From an uncultured Christensenella sp. (GTDB lineage Bacteria > Bacillota > Clostridia > Christensenellales > Borkfalkiaceae): a stretch of DNA of 37,201 nt. The translations under genes were made by a program, and so were the position numbers. The notes beneath the pieces are model-generated. The model saw only the letters and a program-made list of their open reading frames with translations, had not been told where the DNA came from and made no database searches. The stretch covers positions 1-37,201 of the forward strand of contig CAJUGI010000009.1 of NCBI GenBank assembly GCA_910586065.1, in the 5' to 3' direction. Of the stretch, positions 33,029 to 37,201 are shown in pieces (the first letter of the stretch is position 1; each line of letters opens with the position of its first letter).

Positions 33029-36000
33029 ATGAAAAAGAATAATAAAAAAGCAATTTTTTCCGCGTTTGCGGTAATGGCACTTTCGGCTGCGACAGCTTGT
33101 GCAGCAATTCCGTTTACAGCCTGCGGAGGCGGCGGCGCCGAAAAAATAATAGGAAAAACTTACTGGGTTGCACCCGACGGTACTGCAGCCGGTACCGGTT
33201 CGAAGGACGACCCGATGGACGTGACTACGGCGCTTTCGGTTAGCTATGACCACCGTCTTGCGGAGGGCGACACCGTTTTGTTTAAGCCCGGCGTTTATTC
33301 CGGACTTACACAGTCTATTCATATGCGTTCCAGCGGAGCTTTCAACGGGTTTATCAGCGTAAGACCGGCAACGGTTGCAGACGGGCTTTCCGCAGAAGAA
33401 GCGGGTGACGGCAGGGTAACTCTTGATTTCAGCGATATGGAATTTCTCGGCACAAACCGCGGCATACAGATTGAATGTAATTACGTGCATTGGTACGGCA
33501 TTGACGTTTGCGGGGCCGGAGACAACGGACTTTACATAGCGGGTAGTTATAATATCGTTGAAAACTGTGAATTTTATAACAACCGCGACACGGGTTTGCA
33601 GCTCGGCAGAATGCAGAGTTCGGATACTACTATAGATTTGTGGCCCAGTTTCAACCTCGTTAAAAACTGTACGTCGCACAACAATTACGATAACGAAACT
33701 TACGGCGAAAACGCAGACGGATTTGCCGCTAAACTTACAGTAGGTTACGGCAACGTATTCGACGGATGTATTGCTTACCGTAACTCCGACGACGGCTGGG
33801 ATTTGTACGCCAAGTCCGAATCGGGCAATATAGGACAGGTTATCATTTACAACAGCGTGGCTTACGAAAACGGTTACCTTGAATACGACCAGAGAACGTG
33901 TAACAGAATGTATTCCACATGGGACGGCACGTATTCGGAAGGCAACATACAAAAAGACGGTACTACGGTTGTTGAAAACGATGAAAAATACGGCAAAAAT
34001 TCCTTTAACACCCGCGACGGCGACGGTAACGGCTTTAAGCTCGGCGGTTCTGTAATGGAAGGCGACGTGCTTGTTTATAACTGTCTTTCGTTTGCAAACA
34101 AAATGCACGGCGTAACAGATAACTCAAACCCCGGCTTTATCAAGGTTGAAAACGTGACAAGTTTCGATAACGGCGCGGCGGTTGACGATAATCCCGCAAG
34201 CCAGACTTTCGGTCAGATTATCGATTCTAAGAATCCGGACGAATGCAACAATATCGACCTTGCGCGTCAGCTCTACAGTTATAACTCGGTACGAAACACA
34301 TTGTCTTTATCCGACAGCTTCGGCAAGGGCTCAGGCAACGACGAATATCGCGGTTCCGTAAGCGACAGTATGCTTTATAACACGTCTGCAACGAATAAAA
34401 TTTCGGGCAGTATTGATGCAAATACAAAGCGTCTCAGCGATGAAGACGGAACTCCTATTCTCGGTTCCGTTAACACGTCTTCCGAAGATTTGCTGGTTGC
34501 CGCCGATATATTTAAAACTCTTCCCTATGTAAGAAGTGAAAACGGCGTAACTTATAATATAAGCGGACTTAAGGATATGGGCGCGGATTATACCGGCGGC
34601 GTAGCCGGCAACGATAGCAGGGCGCACAAAAAATACCGCAATGCAGACGGCTCCATCAATATGGGCGATATACTTGCGGTTAAAAATTACAGTTTGCTTT
34701 TAGGTAATGATAATAGGATAGGTTCGGAGCTCAACCGCGGCAGATGGGAGGATTACACTCATTTTACGGATGAAAATCTTTATGATAAAGTGAACAACGC
34801 GGAATCGGCGGTGTTGATTAAAGCTTGGGAGACCTTGACTTTAAACGTTGACGAAAAGGCTGTTTATCAGGATTTCGACGCACCCGCGCTTCTTATAAAA
34901 AGTACGGTTACGTGGTCGTCTTCCAACGAAAATATTCTGAAAGTAAGAAAAGGAACGGTAGAATCTTTTTCCGAATCGCAGTACACGACGATTGAGGTTA
35001 CGAGACCTACCGACAGAGACGTTGAGGTTGTTTTAACGGCTACCATAAGCTATCATAACAGAACTACGACGAAGAACTTTTATCTGACCGTTAAAAAGGA
35101 CCAGCCTTCGATAGGAAATCTTTCGGTACACGTGGATTACACGGGCGAAGATTTGGTTAACGGCGAAAGTCTTATTCTCGACGCGCACCGTTTGGTTTCG
35201 GAACCTGTATTAAACGTTCAGAACGGCGCGTATTACAGCGGTAAACTTTTAACCGAAAATCAGTATAACGTTAAAACGACTTACGAATACGCAACTTCCG
35301 CAAACGCCGTATACAGCGAGGTGAGTTCGTTCTCTCCCAATAAAGCGGGGGTTTACAGAATAACACATACGGCAAATATTGTAGGGTCCAAAGTTACCCG
35401 TTCGATGAGTTACAAAATTTTCGTGGCAAGCACTTCGGCAACGGTTGATTTCGCAACGGGTTCGGATTTGCTTACGGTATACCGCGACGGTTACAGCATA
35501 TCCGGTTCGCTTTCGAACGTAACCGGTTCGCTTTACGCAGTGGCTGTTCCTGTCAATGAGGCGGCAAACGTGACGGCTGAAAACATCAAAACTTATCCCA
35601 ATGTTAAAAACCACGATTTCAGAGCAACTTCGGTAAGCTTTGACTTTGAAAACGCTAATACAGAAGGATATACCGTATGTTACGCTCTTGCAAACGTAAA
35701 CGGCGATATAACTTCAACCGTTTACAAAAAGGAAGTAAAAGTTGTTGAAATCGATGATACGGCTAAATTTATGAAACTTGTCGGCGGTGAAAAGATAACA
35801 GGCGAAGACGAGAATATTTCCCAGACGATTTATCTGCTTACGAAAGACCTTGATTTTGCAGGCGTAAACTTCGAAAGACAAAAGAATTCGTTCACGGGAC
35901 TTTTCAACGGAAACGGACATAAAATTTCCAACATAACTTATAGTAAAAATGAAGCTAATATAAGCGTATTTTATAAAGTAAACGGCGGTACTGTCGAGAA

Positions 36001-36925
36001 CGTGATTTTTGATAATATCAAGCTCGACGCAGGTGAAAATAATAAAGTCGGACTCGTTTCGGAGTGCGACGGCGGTTACTTCCATAATATCGCTTTAACC
36101 AATATCTCCGTTACAACCAGAGGCGCGCGCGCAGGCGGGTTAATCGGACAGATTAACGTCGGTACGCCCACATATATATCGGAAGTTTCGATTATAAACG
36201 ATATTCCCGAAAGGTCCGATACGGAGCCCGAATATCAGATTAAGGGCGGAAAGGAACGTACGGGCGGGCTTGTCGGATTTTCTCAGGCAAATTCGGGAAT
36301 TGCATCCGGGGAAATAAAAGTGTATATTTCCGATTGCTACATTCATTCCGCAATAACTTCGGGATATGAGCTCGGAGGAGTTTACGGCACGTATGACTGC
36401 GGTAATAATCCGAACGTGGATTATATGCTCCGGATTGAAAATTGTATTTACGACGGCAGAATAGAGGCGACGGGCAGTAAGACCTTTATGGGCGGTATGC
36501 TCGGTTATCAGAAGGGCGCTTACTCGCAGATGTATATTAACAGCTGTATGTTTACGGGCGAAATGTGGTTCAGCGGCGCACAGGTAACGCAGGGGCTTAA
36601 AAATGCTTCGGGTATGGTCGGAAGTTCGCTTACCCTTGACGTTGAAAGCGGTTTAATCTGGCGCGTAGCTTATTGCGCTTCGTTTATCGAAGAGTATAAC
36701 TCCACGTTCTCCGTACTGAGTCCTGCGGACGGAACGTCGTTCGCGTCTACATCGCTTTACCGTTATGTGCTTGATTTCGATTGCGCATATCCCGGTACGA
36801 ATTACGCTCCGGACAGAACATTCAAATGGACGCTCGTCTACGATGAGGTTCAAACTTCAGACGGTGTAGAATATGTTGTTAAGGCGCCTTATCTCAAACT
36901 CAACAATATAGGCAGTCAGGATTAA
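33029..36925 (+). CDS. Family 9 pectate-lyase-like beta-helix lipoprotein with Ig-like and GLUG regions
   Basis: A 1298-residue exported protein. A signal peptide ends PFTAC (Cys32) then GGGG, a weak lipobox like that of the upstream gene. Residues about 40-560 form a parallel beta-helix: ADGFAAKLTVGYGNVFDGC and YRNSDDGWDLY hold Asp230, 254, 255 and 258, matching in spacing the four calcium ligands I recall from pectate lyase PelL (PL9). The motif GNGFKLGG supplies a candidate catalytic Lys337, but the gap to it is about 43 residues longer. Downstream come an Ig-like region (TWSSSNENILKV, about 630-695), further beta-rich segments, and GLUG-type repeats (GLFNGNGHKISNIT, GGLIGQI, GGLVGF, about 965-1150). 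The ATG at 33029 is preferred to GTG at 33020, which is only two bases after GGAGG. Probable role: pectin cleavage or binding at the cell surface. Confidence 0.85.
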   Translation: MKKNNKKAIFSAFAVMALSAATACAAIPFTACGGGGAEKIIGKTYWVAPDGTAAGTGSKDDPMDVTTALSVSYDHRLAEGDTVLFKPGVYSGLTQSIHMRSSGAFNGFISVRPATVADGLSAEEAGDGRVTLDFSDMEFLGTNRGIQIECNYVHWYGIDVCGAGDNGLYIAGSYNIVENCEFYNNRDTGLQLGRMQSSDTTIDLWPSFNLVKNCTSHNNYDNETYGENADGFAAKLTVGYGNVFDGCIAYRNSDDGWDLYAKSESGNIGQVIIYNSVAYENGYLEYDQRTCNRMYSTWDGTYSEGNIQKDGTTVVENDEKYGKNSFNTRDGDGNGFKLGGSVMEGDVLVYNCLSFANKMHGVTDNSNPGFIKVENVTSFDNGAAVDDNPASQTFGQIIDSKNPDECNNIDLARQLYSYNSVRNTLSLSDSFGKGSGNDEYRGSVSDSMLYNTSATNKISGSIDANTKRLSDEDGTPILGSVNTSSEDLLVAADIFKTLPYVRSENGVTYNISGLKDMGADYTGGVAGNDSRAHKKYRNADGSINMGDILAVKNYSLLLGNDNRIGSELNRGRWEDYTHFTDENLYDKVNNAESAVLIKAWETLTLNVDEKAVYQDFDAPALLIKSTVTWSSSNENILKVRKGTVESFSESQYTTIEVTRPTDRDVEVVLTATISYHNRTTTKNFYLTVKKDQPSIGNLSVHVDYTGEDLVNGESLILDAHRLVSEPVLNVQNGAYYSGKLLTENQYNVKTTYEYATSANAVYSEVSSFSPNKAGVYRITHTANIVGSKVTRSMSYKIFVASTSATVDFATGSDLLTVYRDGYSISGSLSNVTGSLYAVAVPVNEAANVTAENIKTYPNVKNHDFRATSVSFDFENANTEGYTVCYALANVNGDITSTVYKKEVKVVEIDDTAKFMKLVGGEKITGEDENISQTIYLLTKDLDFAGVNFERQKNSFTGLFNGNGHKISNITYSKNEANISVFYKVNGGTVENVIFDNIKLDAGENNKVGLVSECDGGYFHNIALTNISVTTRGARAGGLIGQINVGTPTYISEVSIINDIPERSDTEPEYQIKGGKERTGGLVGFSQANSGIASGEIKVYISDCYIHSAITSGYELGGVYGTYDCGNNPNVDYMLRIENCIYDGRIEATGSKTFMGGMLGYQKGAYSQMYINSCMFTGEMWFSGAQVTQGLKNASGMVGSSLTLDVESGLIWRVAYCASFIEEYNSTFSVLSPADGTSFASTSLYRYVLDFDCAYPGTNYAPDRTFKWTLVYDEVQTSDGVEYVVKAPYLKLNNIGSQD

Positions 36926-36944
36926 ATTTTAATTATTCAGGCTT

Positions 36945-36976
36945 AAATCTCCCGCAAAATTGCGGGAGATTTATTT
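36945..36976 (+). terminator. Terminator of the lipoprotein/pectate lyase pair
   Basis: AAATCTCCCGCAA (36945-36957) and TTGCGGGAGATTT (36960-36972) form a perfect 13-bp stem with an AA centre; ATTTG follows. It starts 20 bases after the stop codon. Confidence 0.85.
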
Positions 36977-37010
36977 GTGTAATAATTTTTGTAAATTAAT
37001 TGTTTTTCGC

Positions 37011-37039
37011 TTGCAAAGGTCTGTGTATTATGCTATAAT
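37011..37039 (+). promoter_or_regulatory. Promoter of the tRNA-Glu gene
   Basis: TTGCAA (37011-37016), a 17-base spacer and TATAAT (37034-37039), 18 bases before the tRNA. Same boxes and spacing as the mnmE promoter. Confidence 0.8.
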
Positions 37040-37057
37040 CACAAAGCAAAAACATAA

Positions 37058-37132
37058 GGCCCTGTGGTCAAGCGGTTAAGACGGAGCCCTCTCAAGGCTC
37101 AATCCCGGGTTCGATTCCCGGCAGGGTCACCA
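37058..37132 (+). tRNA. tRNA-Glu (anticodon CTC)
   Basis: A 75-base cloverleaf including an encoded CCA end. The acceptor stem GGCCCTG/CAGGGTC has one G-U pair; the anticodon stem is GAGCC/GGCTC with loop CTCTCAA, giving anticodon CTC at 37091-37093; the T arm is CCGGG-TTCGATT-CCCGG. It reads codon GAG. It is transcribed alone. Confidence 0.95.
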
Positions 37133-37161
37133 GACGAGGGGTATAAGAACACCCCGAAAGA

Positions 37162-37190
37162 GAAGTCGATTTATCGGCTTCTTTTTCTTT
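37162..37190 (+). terminator. Terminator after tRNA-Glu
   Basis: GAAGTCGA-TTTA-TCGGCTTC (37162-37181, one G-U pair) is followed by TTTTTCTTTT. It ends the single-tRNA transcript. Confidence 0.85.
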
Positions 37191-37201
37191 TGCGCTCTGT
37201 T

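Noticed and set aside
32939..34108. Long leftward open frame (389 codons) opposite the pectate lyase gene
   Set aside because: It is antisense to a well-supported exported protein, has no ribosome binding site or family motif, and its composition mirrors the codon use of the true gene.
37133..37201. Second tRNA or integration site after tRNA-Glu
   Set aside because: Only a terminator hairpin follows; there is no second cloverleaf, no repeat of the tRNA 3' end and no integrase gene.
1..37201. CRISPR array, insertion sequence, prophage or toxin-antitoxin pair
   Set aside because: I found no regularly spaced repeats, transposase or integrase motifs, terminal inverted repeats with target duplications, or small toxin/antitoxin gene pairs in the window.

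Overview
The window looks like chromosomal DNA of an anaerobic, fermentative Bacillota (Clostridia-like) bacterium, probably an uncultured gut lineage. Pointers are a single-chain pyruvate:ferredoxin oxidoreductase, a 6S RNA of the Gram-positive type, the dgt-dnaG-rpoD-trmK-nif3 gene order, a CdaA diadenylate cyclase, ECF transporter genes, strong GGAGG ribosome binding sites, and many TTGACA/TTGCAA-N17-TATAAT promoters. The taxon is inferred, not proven. There is no phage, IS element, CRISPR array or recognised defence system. Most of the window is housekeeping, and the unusual parts sit inside or between those genes.

Layout. (1) 1-242: three tandem hairpin terminators for the leftward pyruvate:ferredoxin oxidoreductase gene (243-3782), which has a consensus promoter and a 17-bp palindrome at its predicted transcription start. 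(2) 4057-7572: ecfA (both ATPases fused in one chain), ecfT and truA, all overlapping. (3) 7653-8510: a membrane protein of unknown function. (4) 8618-11816: mnmE, a LysR regulator and holA. (5) 11896-21014: a run of eleven tightly packed genes with no visible internal terminator: cdaA, a 37-residue remnant or miniature of its partner CdaR, a DUF1015 protein, aspartokinase, a ComEC-like metallo-beta-lactamase-fold protein that has lost its metal ligands, then aroC, aroB, aroE, aroQ, aroK and a short-chain dehydrogenase. (6) 21253-27286: dgt, dnaG, rpoD, trmK, a Nif3-like protein and a coiled-coil zinc-ribbon protein. (7) 27287-27584: a promoter-to-terminator unit that looks like an unassigned small RNA. 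(8) 27585-29927: SGNH hydrolase, flavin reductase and family 2 glycosyltransferase. (9) 30051-31382, leftward: an archaeal-type aspartyl-tRNA synthetase, divergent from a 6S RNA gene (about 31562-31738). (10) 32079-36925: a two-gene surface module made of a lipoprotein with Ig-like folds and a 1298-residue family 9 pectate-lyase-like beta-helix lipoprotein. (11) 37058-37132: tRNA-Glu(CTC).

How it works together. Region 5 would put cyclic-di-AMP synthesis, the entry step of the aspartate family and five of the seven shikimate steps on one transcript. DAHP synthase and EPSP synthase are not here. Region 6 is the macromolecular-synthesis operon (primase and main sigma factor), and the 6S RNA in region 9 is expected to bind RNA polymerase carrying that sigma factor. 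Region 10 suggests use of plant pectin. The points most worth a second look are the miniature CdaR, the metal-less MBL-fold protein, the orphan small RNA and its motif shared with the oxidoreductase operator, the likely non-discriminating AspRS, and the insertion in the pectate lyase domain.
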